Source: Deroplatys truncata (Eukaryota; Arthropoda; Insecta; Mantodea; Mantidae). From it: DNA of 64,000 bases. A program made the position numbers and the translations under genes. Numbering within the stretch: position 1 is the first letter of the stretch; each line of letters starts with the position of its first letter. This document shows, piece after piece, positions 1-12,229 of this stretch. A model generated the notes under the pieces. The model saw nothing but the letters and a program-made list of their open reading frames with translations. It made no database searches and had not been told where the DNA came from. Where the stretch lies: positions 177,919,065-177,983,064 of the forward strand of contig CM060988.1 in NCBI GenBank assembly GCA_030765065.1, in the 5' to 3' direction.

Positions 1-119
1 TTGACGTATAATTTCTGAAGTGCACTTCATTTTCTGTACTACATCCTGAGATCATCGTAGAAGAGTCGTTCAAAAAAGAACCATATACGACCGTTTTCCT
101 TATGAAATACTATCCCATC

Positions 120-1351
120 CCATATAAAATTTAAGATATAATATACCTTTGATTTGGTATGTAAATATCTTAAATGTGATATTTTTAATAAAATCGTTAC
201 AGGAATTTTAAAAAAAATAAAAATTATTAACACTTTTTACTTTCTCTACTACGTATAGTAAGCAGGGGAAGTATTGTATTCCACCCAAAAATTCGATACC
301 GAGATTTCACCGGAAATACATGTTTTGAGACCACCTGAATCCAAAAAAGCATTTTTGGAAACATGTCCGTGTGTGTCTGTGTGTGTGTGTGTGTCTGTCT
401 GTGAACAGCATAACTCAGAAACGAACAGTCGGATAAACACCAAAATTGGTATTTAGGTTCAGTATCTTCCAAAGATGCGACACGAAGGTTTTCAAGAAAA
501 TCCCCCCCACCCCAGAGTACCCTTTACATGGAACATTTTTTAAAAATTTTAATTTTCTCAAAAATGGCTTTAACGATTTTGATTAAAATATCATATGTTT
601 AAGATATTTTTATGACAAATAAAATGTATATCTTGAATATCCTGGGAATGTCTGCAAAAGTATTCTTTATTGTGAACGGCTTTTGCATAACTCGTAAACC
701 ATAAGAGATAGACAACCTTTTACTACACAAAAAATGTAGATCGCGTTAAAATACACAATTTATATCATATACATTTTTTTGTTGAGTGAACCATTTTAGA
801 AATATTACTTGTTATTCCCTTAAATTTATCAATACATATTTTCTCAAATGGGAATTCGTTATTCATTTTTTTGTCTTGGATATGCAAAGAGTATTAATCT
901 GTAACAAAGGGAATGGTGCTGCACCTAGCAACCAGCTATTAAGAGATATGTATGTGCTTAAAGGCTACTGTATTTCTATATTGCCCTTGTAAATATACAT
1001 TCCCCTTACATCTACAAGAAAATTAGCAATAAGATAGAGTCTGCAAATGTTTATTTCGATTAGCATGAAGTATATGGAGAATAAGCGTTTGTAAAAATGG
1101 TTTGTACAAGAGTAGAGAAAATCATGTGAGTGTAACACATCAGATTTTTTATTTAAGGTTAGTTTGGGGCGAGATAATTTTCTTGAAAAACTTCTTGTAG
1201 TATATTTGGAAGTCTCGTTTTCACAAGCACACACATGGAGCTTTTCTTAATTTATTTATTCAGGGAGCATATTTCCGGTGAAATCTCGACATCAAATTTT
1301 TGGATGGAATGTTTTGCGTCCTCTACCTGCTAGGTACGCAGTAGAGAAAGT
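120..1351 (+). repeat. Family B Helentron-like element, host of an A copy
   Basis: Diverged B-family sequence is recognisable before 239 and again after 1150. The 3' part keeps the conserved 'tatttccggtgaaatctcg' block and ends in GTAGAGAAAGT at 1351. The 5' end is not recognisable. A family A element interrupts it at 239-1144. Confidence 0.65.
239..1144 (-). mobile_element. Family A non-autonomous Helentron-like element
   Basis: Complete copy of about 906 bp. Read on the minus strand it starts TCTGATGTGTTACAC, has (A)CTTTCTCTAC-type sequence just inside, and ends in the hairpin with GTAGAGAAAGT. A TGTG/CTG microsatellite lies near 365-405. T-tracts flank both ends. No coding capacity for Rep/helicase is present, so it would depend on another element for mobility. 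Confidence 0.75.
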
Positions 1352-2275
1352 AATAAAGGAAAATACTTTTCTCCTCTGTTCTGTAAAACCCACTTACCGA
1401 CCTTCATATATTATTTAATAGCAAATATCAATCGTTTCAAATGGGCTCCGATCGAAACATTTCAAGTAGCCTCCGGTATGCAGCATATGATAAGAAAGCA
1501 TTTGTATAGCCTCTAGGGATGAATACTGATATGGCAATGAATCATTGTGGTGGTATCGCACTCACGGGTATACCAGTCAATCCACGATCTCGTTCCCTAT
1601 CCAGATCCTTAGGGAAATCAGCAATGGTAGAGGAGGGGGCAGACCCACCCATTGGACCGTTGTGGTCGGGAGCACGAGATGGTCGGCCACTCAGTGGAAG
1701 GCTTTGATGAGCGTATTGATGTTATCCAGAGTAATTCTTCCTAAATACTGGTTTCAGCATTCAAACACGTCTTTGTATTACATCTCTAAAGGCGTAAAGC
1801 TGAACAAACAAGAAAATCTATAGTAATATTTTAATGTGTGTGCGCGTGTGTATGTGTGTGTAGAGTAATCTCAAAAACCACTCAACCGATTTTGAAAACT
1901 CTTTCACTATTGAAAAGTCGCATTCTTCCAGATTGCCACAGACTATATAATATTACAACATTTTAAAACTGGGGGTTTCTTTTCAATATTCATATCGAGG
2001 AATTTAAATCCCGTTTTGTGGAATATGAATATCAGAGGCCACTTTTGGTATTTTATCGCAAATATGGCAGATTTTTATGGCATCAAGCCCAAACGGCTAA
2101 ACGGGGAAGCTTGAAATATTTTAAAATTTAGTTATGTTAGAGGGTTGTGTGTCGTTTATATCATCACATTTCTCTCATACTTACTGAAGTTTTATAGAGT
2201 AATATTTTTGTATGATTATGACAAAATCTAGTACATTTGCATTCCAGAAACTGACAGTTTTCAAGCCCTAACATA
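1352..2275. other. Unclassified non-coding stretch
   Basis: No gene is supported. There is a GT-rich run at about 1835-1862, followed by 'aaccactcaaccgattttga', a phrase common in anonymous insect repeats. Short open frames near 1519-1823 lack recognisable domains. Confidence 0.4.
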
Positions 2276-2279
2276 AAAA

Positions 2280-3213
2280 TCTGATGCGATACATCCAATT
2301 GACTTTCTCTACCCTCTATCATTTATTAGTGGGTATACAAACTATTCCTATTCAAGTTTATTACTTTTTCTACCGTGTAGTAAGTAGGGGAAGTATTACA
2401 TTCCACCCAAAAATTGGATACCGAGATTTCACCGGAAATACACGTTTTGAAGTGCTCTGAATCCAAATGAAGCATTTTTGGAAACATATCCATGTGTATG
2501 TGTCTGACTGACTAAGACTGTGAACACCATAATTCAAAAACAAAACTTTAAATATCAAATTTATTACTTGAGTTTACTATCTTCCAAGGATACGACAAAG
2601 ATTTTCAAGAGAATCCCCCCACCCCAGACATCCCTTTACTGGAAAATATTTCCAAAGTTTTGATTTTCTCAAAAATGGCTATAACGATTTTGATTATAAT
2701 ATCACATGTTTAAGATATTTTATGGCAAATAGAATGTATATCTTTTGAATTTTCTGGGAATGTCCCCAAACGTCCTATTCATTCTGAATGACTTTCGAAT
2801 AACTGGTAAACCGTAAGAGATAGACAAAATTTTACTACACAAAAAATGTAGATCGCGTTAAAATACACAGTTTATGTCACATACATTTCTTTTGTCGAGT
2901 GAACCATTTTCGAGATATTGCATGTTATTCCCTTAAATTTTTCAATTTAAATATATATTCCCCTTACATCTACAAGACAATTAGCAATAAGATAGGGTCT
3001 GCAAATGTTTATCTCGATTAACACGAAGTAGATGGAGAATAAGTGTTGGTAAAAATAGTTTGTACAAGAGTAGAGAAAGTCTTGTGAGTGTAACACATCA
3101 GATTTTTTTGAATTCAGGGGGCCTCGAAACATATATTTCCGGTGAAATCTCGGTATCGAATTTTTGGGTGGAATACAATACTTCCCCTACTTACTATACG
3201 TAGTAGAGAAAGT
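2280..3213 (+). repeat. Family B element remnant split by an A copy
   Basis: The 5' end is recognisable at 2280 (TCTGATGCGATACATC, then GACTTTCTCTAC). A 3' end block lies at 3111-3213 and finishes in GTAGAGAAAGT followed by a long A-tract. An A element occupies the middle in the opposite orientation, and the internal part of the host is missing. Confidence 0.6.
2363..3102 (-). mobile_element. Family A Helentron-like element
   Basis: The hairpin end is at 2363 (ACTTTTTCTACCGTGTAG) and the 5' end at 3102 (AACACATCAGA). It is about 740 bp, shorter than most copies, because it lacks part of the segment near the 5' end present in other copies. T-tracts flank it. Confidence 0.7.
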
Positions 3214-3539
3214 AAAAAAAAAAAAAAAAAAAAAAAACATTCATACCATATTTTTACCCCTTATATAAAATGCTGCACTGTTTAAAACAGCACTACTCAC
3301 TAGAAATTACAAGAGTGTCGAATATAAGGAACAGCATCTCGCCGAGAGCTGCACCAAATTTCACAGTAACAAGCAACCTTATTACATTTATGAATAAACA
3401 CATTCATTACCAATTACTAGCAATAATATCTGTTAAGTACTTATTCTATCGATTTTCAATTGTTTCTCACCATATCATGGAAAGTGCATGGCATTTTAAG
3501 ACGAGAATATAGCGTCCAGTTCTTAAACATTGTGCCGTT

Positions 3540-5169
3540 TTCGCCTCCCCCATGGTCGTGGCTTATGCAACCAGCACGTCACAATGCCAAGGCGATGACG
3601 TCATTATAGCCAGAGAAAGCCAACGTCTACAGTTTCGAACAACATACTGTCAGGCTTAACTTAAGACATCACCTCATCACGTAATACATCAGGCACGATC
3701 GTCATTGGCTGGGTTACGACACGTCACTGATGCCAGCGCCATCATCTTCGACGGGGCCACGAACTCCCGGGCAGGCAGAGAGAAGGATTCACTTTTTCGC
3801 CAGGGACCGAGGCGGACCAACTAGCCATCGTGACAGCGAGATTCTTACGGCCTTTTCTAAATTATATTTAAAACCTTCTTTGGTAAGATTTTCAAAATTC
3901 AATATTTAAACTCTTGGTGCTTTTCCAAATTCTTGTACGGGAGAAATACTGACATTGCATTTCATGTAACTTTCTTGTGTTCGTTACTTTGTCATACATT
4001 CTTTAAATGCACATGGCAACTTTAAGAGTAGAAAGCAAGAACATAACACATTGTATTTGAGCATATTAATTTGATGAAGGTTAATTTTATGGTGGTGTTG
4101 TATTGTATTTCGACTGTTGGGGAGCCGAACACTTGAAGTAGTTGCAACCGCACGTATAGTACCCGGTAGCCTTCGCCCCAAGTTTAAAAATATTAACTTT
4201 GTAATTTGACTGTTTCTTTAAATATTATATATTTATGTTTGCCTCGGCTGCGTCAGTATTATTGTTAGAGACATCCATTTCTTTGCAGGGTGTAGTGCGG
4301 CTTAGAATGTAGACTTATACAGATTATAATTTTTACTTCACTCCTTTTTATTAATTCTTGGCACGATTTAAATAACACTTCACTGATATAGAGAGAGAGC
4401 TGTGAGATTATTTATTAATTACTAGCACTTTTTAACACGTAAACTATTTCTTGTCTCACACTGGATACGTATTAAACTTCTCGAGGACATGTCTCGCGTC
4501 CGGTTAGTAACACTGTCTACTAGCAACTGACTTCTGAATTTGTACAATTTTGCTCTATTTCAGTTTCTGATTGGCTAATCCTACTCCAATACAATACTTT
4601 CACTTAACTTAAGGTTTTTTCTGGTTATTGATTGGCTATTTATAAGCTGTCTCAATATTTACATTATTGTTGCTCCAATAATGACTAGTAGCGTTATTAC
4701 ACTTTCTTATTCATTATTGCTCAATGTTACCTCATTGTTAGTAACTTTTAACCTATTATTCTCACAGCTCCTACATTATTAAATTGCGTAATACATTCAC
4801 ATAACATTATTGAACATGTAAATGATAATATAAACATTAATACAATGACTGTTGCATGCATTTTATATATTGCTTTAAGGCGGGCTGTTATATTTTATAT
4901 TATATAATTTGACTGAAATCATTTAAGTGTTAAAAATACTGCCTCAAATTTGTTAAACAAGTGTTAAAGCAAGCTGATGTAATCACTGTAACTGAGATAT
5001 CACTTTAAAATAAATCGTTATTCTGTGTTAGTGAATATTAGCTACTTGCTAGCTCCCAAGGAATTGTCTCTTTTCCACGGAAACCTTCCCCTCTGGGTAA
5101 ATAGTTAACGATGCAAATGGCAGCAGAGTGCAAAGAATAAACGCCCAGTGGCGCAACATCTAACTTACA
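3540..5169. mobile_element. Unclassified insertion J with 6-bp target duplication
   Basis: About 750 bp once the nested solo LTR is removed. The left part (3540-4067) is GC-rich for this window. The right part (4951-5169) contains an AATAAA at about 5137. GCCGTT lies directly outside both ends (3534-3539 and 5170-5175). Other B copies show the uninterrupted host here, which supports insertion. I recognise no coding region or terminal repeat; it may be a solo LTR of an unrelated family. Confidence 0.5.
4072..4946 (-). mobile_element. Solo LTR, family C, no extra unit
   Basis: 875 bp. On the minus strand it starts TGAGGCAGTATTTTTAAC. Its CTTCA end has diverged, and AATT flanks it at 4068-4071 and 4947-4950. 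It has the family's paired CCAAT boxes (seen here as 'gattggcta'), a conserved 'ggggagccgaac' block near the 3' end and AATAAA/ATTAAA-like signals. No internal retrotransposon sequence is present. Confidence 0.8.
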
Positions 5170-5325
5170 GCCGTTCCTATTGTATCTATAACGAAATGCG
5201 CGATGCAGCTATTTCCGGAAAAGTTAAATAAAGTAGATAGGAAATTAAACTTTGGTGAGACTAATTTATATACCCACCAATATGCAATAGAGGGTAGACA
5301 AAGCCATATACATGTAAAACTTCAG

Positions 5326-6312
5326 ATTTTCTATACGAGATGTATATCGGCAGGGTTTTTTTGTACGTAACTGTACATTTCTTTCACTAGAAAGCTGAAT
5401 ACACTTGTGAAAAAAATCTCAGTTTAACTCACGATGCCTGATAACTCTCCAGTCGTAAATGAAAATAAAAGCAAGAGCTCCGATGCGATTTCATTCATCT
5501 GACGCAGGAGGTGATGTGAAAGGCCTCCACCCTCATAACATCGATACTATCGTCTCCATGTTTATAACACTTCGGTATTCCATTAACTTGGGAAAGCGTA
5601 CGAGTTTGCCAAACTTGCTGGTGTTTTCCAATGTTGGCAAAACAGTTTTACATTCCAAGAATGGAGTCTTATTGGTCTATTAAGCCCAACGTACTGCTCA
5701 AGTTGAACAAAAGACCAAGATAAGGGACGAGGAGGGGCTGAAACTTGGGACGACTTTGGAAGGGTGTTCCTTGGCTTTTGCGCTGATGAGTTGAGGGGGT
5801 GAAGGCCAATTGTAATGCTGAAGTCTTGGAATCCGATTTGTCTGCTATTGTATTCCCAGCCAACCCTCGCCAACATTGTCACACGATGAAATTCACCCAC
5901 CCCTCGTGCTAGAGCTCTAATGAAAGACCAAGTCCGTGGTTTGAATTCAGAAATCATAGTGCATAAGGGAGTTTTAGGGCTGGCTGGAGTGGGTTACTTA
6001 AAGTGAGGCAACCGTGAAATCTGGTAAAAAGTATAAAATTTTTCCGTCTTTTGCTTTTTTTTTGTTGCATTTTTATTATACGTAAAGCTTGTAGTTTCAT
6101 GCCACACAATTCAGTTTTTAATATTAACAATTTAAAGCCACAAATGACTATGTAATCCGTCTTTTACCATTAGATAAACCACATTTTACCTATAGCTTGA
6201 CTTGAAATTTCAGGAGAGCTTTAGGAATTAAGGAGTTAAAAACTGTTGTGCATTAGTTAAAAATATCAAATAGTTCAGTTGAAATTAATTATTTTTCGTA
6301 ACTCAGAATGAA
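5326..6312. other. Unassigned sequence, no supported gene
   Basis: A 124-codon open frame on the minus strand (5583-5957) has no recognisable domain, signal peptide or membrane segment, and I do not call it. No repeat family of this window is visible. Confidence 0.4.
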
Positions 6313-6687
6313 AAATCTAATGTGTTAGATTACGACCTTCTCTAACCTCTATTGCTTATTAGTGGGTACACAAATTATTCTTAAGAAAGTTTATTTCCTA
6401 TCTACTACAATTTAATCCAAATAAACCTTTGCAGAAATATCTACATTATACATTTCGTTATATATACAAAGAGAACAGCGATAGTCAAATGTTTAACAAC
6501 TGGACGCTATATGCTGGCCTTAAAATTCCATACATCGCGAGAAACAACTGAAAATTGACAGGAGTTTAAAAGAACAGCTAAGTATTGAACAGTTCGAACC
6601 ATTAATAACGGATATCTTGAAAGTGGTTGAAACCACAAAAAATCTTATTTGAAATAAATTGTAGGTTTCAAAGGGATCTACATTTTT

Positions 6688-7614
6688 ACTTTCTCTACTA
6701 CGTATAATAAGTAGGGGAAGTATTGTATTCCACCCAAAAATTCGATACCGAGATTTCACCGGAAATAAATGTTTTGAGACCCCCTGAATCCAAAAAAAGC
6801 ATTTTTGGAAACATGTCCGTTTGTATGTCTGTGTGTCTGTGTGTGTGTGTCTGTGTGTGTCTGTCTGTCTGTGAACAGCGTAACTCAGAAACGAACAGTC
6901 GGATAAACACCAAACTTGGTATTTAGTTTCAGTATCTTCCAGAGATGCGACACAAAGGTTTTCAAGAAAATCCCCCCACCCTAGATTACCCTTTACATGG
7001 AAGATTTTTCGAAAAGTTTAATTTTCTCAAAAATGGCTAACGATTTTGATTAAAATATCATATGTTTAAGATATTTTCATGACAAATAAAATGTATATCT
7101 CGAATTTTCTGGGAATGTCTCCAAAAGTGTTCTTCATTGTGAACGAGTTTTGCAGAACTGGTAAACCATAAGAGATAGACAAACTTTTACTACACAAAAA
7201 ATGTAGATCGCGTTAAAATACACAATTTATGTCATGTAAAATTTTCTTTTGTAGAGTGAACCATTTTCAGGAGATTGCTTGTTATTCCCTTAAATTTTTC
7301 AATACTTATTTTCTCAAATGGGAATTCGTTATTCATTTTTTTGTCTTGGATTTGCAAAGAGTGTTAATATGTGGCAAAGGGATTGGTGCTGCAGCTAGCA
7401 ACCAGCTATTAAGAGATATGTATGTGCTTAAAGGCTACTGTTTTTCTATATTGCCCTTGTAAATATATTTTCCCCTTATATCTACAAGAAAATTAGCAAT
7501 AAGATAGAGTCTGCAAATATTTATCTCGATTAACATGAAGTAGATGGGGAATAAGCGTTTGTAAAAATAGATTGTACAAGAGTAGAGAAAGTCATGTGAG
7601 TGTAACACATCAGA
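6688..7614 (-). mobile_element. Family A Helentron-like element, complete
   Basis: 927 bp, with both termini intact: hairpin end at 6688 and TCTGATG end at 7614. It is inserted into the T-tract of 'gatctacattttttgtgtag' in the surrounding B copy. Five T lie on the left and six on the right, where the uninterrupted B sequence has one tract of six. The microsatellite is at about 6820-6870. Confidence 0.85.
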
Positions 7615-7907
7615 TTTTTTGTGTAGTTTTCATCTATCACTTAACGTTTAGCAGTTGTACAAGATTATACAAAATTCCTTACGAATGAAGAGGCCTTCAC
7701 AGGCTAATCCCAGATAACTCAAGATATACATTTTTGTTTATCATAAAAATATGTTTAATATGTGCATTTTAATCAAAATAATAGTCATTTTTTGGAAAAA
7801 CAATATTTTCTAAAAATGTTCCATGTAAAGGGTAATCTGGGGTGGGGGGATTTTCTTGAAAACCTTCGTGTCGCATCTCTGGAAGATACTGAAACTAAAT
7901 ACCAAGT

Positions 7908-8589
7908 TGCTAACAATGAGGTAACCTTGAGGCAATAATGAATTAGAAAATTTAAATGTTACTTGTTATTCTTGGGAGCATTAATGTAATTTTAGTAACA
8001 GTTTATAAAAATAGCAAATCAACAACCAGAAGAAAAGCGTTAGTTAAATGAATGTATTCTATTGGATTAGGAATAGCCAATCAGAGACTTGAAATACAGA
8101 AATTTACAAGTTTAGGCGGTTTAAATCAGTTCAGTTGCCTGCAAACAGTGTTCCTAACCGGACGGGAGACACGTCCTCGAGAAGTATAATACGTATTCGT
8201 GCGAGACGAAAACAGTTTACGTGTTAAAAAGTGCAAGTATTTAATAAAAACAGCTCACAGCTCTCTCTGTCTGTATCAGTGAAGTGTTATTTAAAATCGT
8301 ATCAAGCATTAATAATCTGTGTAAGCCTACATTCTTAGTCGCACCACAACCCTGCTAAGAGAAACGTGTCTCTAACAATAATACTGAAGCAGCCGAGACA
8401 AACATAAATAATTAATACTTAAAGAAATAGTCAAATCATAAAGTTAATATTTTTAAAAATTGGGGCAAAGGCTACCGGGTACCATACGTGCGGTTGCAAC
8501 TACTACAAGTTCGGTTCCCCAACAGTTGAAATGTAATACAACTCCTACTTCAAATTGGCTTTCCATACTGAAGAAAACCAACTTCTTCA
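7908..8589 (+). repeat. 5'-truncated family C LTR with one primer-site-like unit
   Basis: It starts inside the LTR at 'ctaacaatgaggtaac' and runs through the conserved CCAAT boxes and 'ggggcaaaggctacc' block to CTACTTCA. One unit follows ('ttggctttccatac') and ends in CTTCTTCA at 8589. The missing left end means the target duplication cannot be tested. Confidence 0.65.
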
Positions 8590-8654
8590 AGATTCAGGGA
8601 GACTCAAAAGTGTATTTCCGGTGAATACAATACTTCCTCTACTTATCATACGTA

Positions 8655-9195
8655 AGCCTACAGAACATAATACTTATAATTCTGATCGAAGTAACACAAG
8701 GACTGGTTTCAGAAGCCCGAGACATCTGCATTTTGAGAAATTGACAATGTCTGTAACACATAGATGTTTATATTTTCTTTTGTACAACATCTTAATTGAA
8801 AATGTTTGCATAAAGAACCTCTCGGAAATGTATAGAAATGCAAATGCGATCTTCATCTGTCGCACTCCAAAGAGTATTTATAATTCCACGGAATAACGAG
8901 TATGGTAAAGCTACCCACATATTGATTGACACACCAAAGCAACGCTAGCGACGTCATATTCAACATTTGGGTTAGGGCATTGTTTAAAACGCACAAGAAA
9001 GCAAAGGTAAATATAGTATAGCGAAATGTGGGTGTATCTTGGTGCTCTGGAAGACAATGTTTCCTTTTCAGCATGAGTTTTGCCATTCTTTCTTAAAAAA
9101 ATAGCTATTTGGCAGCACAAACAAAAAAAAACTACAAATATAAATGACAGTCATCCAATCGCTATTCCTTTTCGATAATGGAATTGAAAAAAATT
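8655..9195. other. Unassigned sequence
   Basis: No gene is supported. A few phrases at 8740-8830 resemble the 5' region of family B but are too diverged to delimit. Confidence 0.35.
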
Positions 9196-10046
9196 TCTTA
9201 TGTATACATTCACATTCCTTTCTCTACACGATATCGTTTATTAGTGGGTATACAAACTATTCTTACTAAAGCTTATTTTTCCTATCTACTACACTTTAAT
9301 CCACACAAATCTTTGCAGAAATAGTTGCATTACACATTTCGTTATAGATACAAAGGGAACAGCGATAGTCAAATGTTTAAGAACTGGACGATATATGCTG
9401 GCCTTAAAATTCCATACTGTTTCCATGACATCGCGAGAAACAACTGAATATTGAAAGGACTTTAAGAAAATGACCAAGATATGTACAATTCGAACCTTTA
9501 ATAACGAATATCTCATTAATGGGTTATGCCACAAAAACCTTATTGGAAGTAAATTATGCGTTTTAAAAAGATCTACATTTTTTGTATAGTACGTTTTCGT
9601 CTATCGCTTAACATTTACAAGTTATGCAGGGTTATACAAAACGCTTTCCGAATGAAGAGCCCTTTTTAGGCTCTTCTCAGAAAATTCAAGACATAAATTT
9701 TATTTGTTCATGTAAAGATCTTTAATGTGTGGTATTTTAATCATAATCGATATAATTTTTTAGAAAATCCAAAATGTCGAAAAATGTTCCATGTAAAGGG
9801 TAATTTGTGGTGAAAGGCTATTCCCAGAAAATTGGAAATACAGGCTTTATTTGCCATGAAAGCATTTAAAACTTATGATATTTGAATCAAAATCGTTAGA
9901 GCCATTTTTGACAATATCAAACATTTCGAAAAATGTTCCAAGTTCGATATTTAGTTTTTGGGCTATGCCGTGCACACGGACACTCACATATGCAATTATT
10001 TCTCCAGAAATGCTTTTTGGGGATTCAGAGAGTCTCTAAACATGTA
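9196..10046 (+). repeat. Family B element, 3' end missing
   Basis: It begins TCTTATGTATACATTCAC and keeps the GTGGGTATACAAAC block. A segment of about 120 bp (9671-9795) recurs at 9827-9945, giving an internal tandem duplication. The copy stops in the 'catgtattt' block before the terminal hairpin. Confidence 0.65.
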
Positions 10047-10080
10047 TTTAAAAATTATAATGAGTTGGTTTAAATGAATT

Positions 10081-10585
10081 ACATCATTATTAATTCAGTA
10101 AGCCCTTGTCTCAAAAAGGAAATGCGGAATTAAACCTCGGGTTGCATGCGTTTCCGACTTCGTAAACAGCTTGATGTACTGCGGCGGTGCAGAACTACTT
10201 TTCACTAGGACATTTTGTGCCTTCTTTGCACGCAAGATGGAAGTGGCCACTTATCACAGAATTTGCATGGTTGTGTGCTAAGCCGAGTCATCGTACACTA
10301 CAAAAACCGTCCAATTATTTGAGTAACCTATCAGCATATATGCTGAGCTTGATAGTTTACGAGACGCAAGCAAAAGAAGTTCCAAATGTAAATACTGGAA
10401 AGGTACGATACAAGTCCTATTTTACTAAGGTGACCTCTAAACCGTTGACATCCGCCCCTTCGATTCATCTTTCACTGATCCTTTGCCACAGACACTGGTG
10501 ATAAACTCGCTTCGAAGCATTATCGTCAAGCGCAGACAACCGGCTGACGGCAACGGACGAATAAATCTGAAGAACCTGTATATAG
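10081..10585 (+). repeat. Repeat I, copy 1 (LTR-like, unclassified)
   Basis: About 500 bp, closely matched over its whole length by 25078-25605. Shared phrases include 'gtactgcggcggtg', 'gtttacgagacgcaagc' and 'actggtgataaactc'. An AATAAA lies near the right end (10560). In this copy the TATA-like motif of copy 2 is degraded to 'actacaaaaacc'. No coding frame is shared between copies. Confidence 0.6.
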
Positions 10586-11294
10586 GATTTGAAAATTGAA
10601 ACCAATATTTATAAAATGGTTAAAAATTTATTTAACCTATTTGACATGAATTATGTCATTTAAGGACATTTGATAGAGATGGCAGGGTATTTAAACGCTT
10701 TTTCCCAAGTGAAAGAAACCCCGTTTAGGAGAACAAACCTTTTACTGCTTATTAAAGACGGTTTTCTGAGTATAATACTATCAAGACTTTTTAGCTATCT
10801 TTAAATATTTTAATTATAAAAGAATGTTACTTTTGTTCAAGGTACAGTTGTCTCTGAAAACAAAGATCAGGATTCCTCCAGAGTGTTTATTATGCGTTTT
10901 TATAAGTAGCTTAAGACAGTTGGTAAACTATTTGTCCATTTGAGGGACTCATTTAATTTTTAAAAAGGTAATAAGATTTTGGTGTCTTTTTTATATTTTA
11001 ATTTTTTTTCATGGAAACCATATAATTTAGGATAAAAAAACTTTAACCTGCTAAATTTCGCTAAACATTCAGTACAAACACACAACATTTCAAACTTCTA
11101 AGTTAAATAAATTTTAAAAAAATGCATCTGAAGTTTAAAACATAAACTTACGGGAAATGGCAAAAAAAAAAAAAAAACGAGGTGAGCACATTGTTACTTA
11201 CCTATATACTATAACATCTCTGGACCGTAAGAGCCCTTTAAAGGTACAAATAAAAAAAAAAGAGGTTACATACGTATGTTCCTTATGCCACTTA
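10586..11294. other. AT-rich stretch without recognisable features
   Basis: No gene or repeat of this window is recognised. A-runs occur at 11162-11177 and 11252-11262. Confidence 0.4.
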
Positions 11295-12129
11295 CGAGAG
11301 CGGATTAATAAGTCCATGACTTTGACGAGAGAGAGCGTTCTAATCACAGGTTTCTTGTTTGCACCCAAGTCTTGCATCTATTCTGGGTATAATCGCAGAA
11401 ATTCGTCGTCGTTTGTTTCTTAGAACATTGTTGAGAGCGTCTAAAATAAGCAGACGTGTGTTGCTTCGCAGAAAATGGAGACAATTGAATTTTGTGTTCT
11501 GATAAAGCACTACTTTTTGCGTGGTAAGACGGTGAAGTAAACGGAAGGAAAGCTGAACAAGTATTATGGGGACTCTGCTCCAACACATGGCGTGGTTCAC
11601 AAGTGGCTCACAGAATTCCGATGTGGCCGTTCGAGCACAAGAGATACCGTGGTGAACAAAGTTGACGATATTGTGTTGGAAGACCGCCGAGTAAAAATCC
11701 GTGAGATAACCAAGACCGTAAACATCTCGAGTGAACGGGTGTATAACATTCTGCACAAATTTTTGGGTATGAGAAAGGTTCTGTTTCACCAGGGTAATGC
11801 ACCTGCACACACCTCAGCCATTGGCATCGCAAAATTTGTGGAATTGGGCTACGAACTGCTACCTCAGCCACCATATTCTCCAGATCTGGTTCCGAGTGGC
11901 TTCTTCCTCTTGCAAACCTGAAAAATTGGCTCGCTGGGAAGAAATTCACGTCCAGTGAACACATTATGCCAGAAACAACTTCATATTTTGCAGGCTTAGA
12001 AAAATCATATTTTTTGGAACGGTTAAAAGAATTGGAGAAACATTGGACAATTGAATTGAAAGGAGACTATGTTGAGAAATAAAATTGTTATTTTCTTTAA
12101 AAGGTCACTGACGTATCAATCCGCCCTCA
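11295..12129 (+). mobile_element. Internally deleted mariner element
   Basis: Bounded by TA on both sides (11293-11294 and 12130-12131). The termini are inverted and imperfectly paired: left CGAGAGCGGATTAATAAGTC, right RC TGAGGGCGGATTGATACGTC. At about 835 bp it is shorter than the roughly 1.3 kb of complete mariners, consistent with loss of the middle of the transposase gene. Confidence 0.85.
11475..12082 (+). pseudogene. Mariner transposase, internal deletion and frameshifts
   Basis: The reading opens METIEFCVLIKHYF, meets an in-frame stop after about 22 codons (K-T-V-K-stop), and continues with an N-terminal helix-turn-helix region (WLTEFRCGR, then NISSERVYNILHKFLG). It then jumps from LGMRKV directly to FHQGNAPAHTS. 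The stretch carrying the first catalytic Asp and its surroundings is missing. The second-Asp motif reads HQGN instead of the usual HQDN, so that Asp is lost too. The third block reads PPYSPDLVPSGFF, where Gly replaces the usual final Asp. The C-terminal end (LEKSYFLERLKELEKHW, GDYVEK) is in another frame. The gene is dead. Mariner transposases cut and rejoin element DNA at TA sites. Confidence 0.85.
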
Positions 12130-12229
12130 TATAATCCATTTCCAACAAAAAAAAATGGGTTCAATTTTTGGAACCCAAATGTCTATCATGTGTACTTAAA
12201 GGGATCAGCAGTAAATACAAAAGCAGATT

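Larger units (their letters stand above)
3425..5325 (-). repeat. Family B element interrupted by element J
   Basis: B sequence with the 'tctcaccatatcatgg' and 'agcgtccagttcttaaaca' blocks runs to about 3539 and resumes at 5170 ('tgtatctataacgaaatgcg'). It ends at 5325 with a degenerate 5' terminus (AAACTTCAGA). The break is filled by element J, which itself carries a solo LTR. Confidence 0.6.
6316..8654 (+). repeat. Family B element with nested A copy and LTR fragment
   Basis: The 5' end at 6316 reads TCTAATGTGTTAG. The host runs to a T-tract at 6687, resumes at 7615 ('tgtagttttcatctatcac') and continues to about 7907. A family C fragment follows, and the last 65 bp of a B/A 3' end follow at 8590-8654. 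Confidence 0.65.

Noticed and set aside
274-456. Open frame MYSTQKFDTEISPEIHVL, repeated at several A copies
   Set aside because: It is the complement-strand reading of the conserved 3' end of family A. It depends on the microsatellite for length and changes frame between copies.
5583-5957. 124-codon minus-strand frame
   Set aside because: No domain, no start context or splice evidence, and an overlapping frame of similar quality in the same region.
11340-11810. 156-codon minus-strand open frame, the longest uninterrupted frame after the transposase
   Set aside because: Shadow of the mariner transposase remnant on the opposite strand; no domain of its own.
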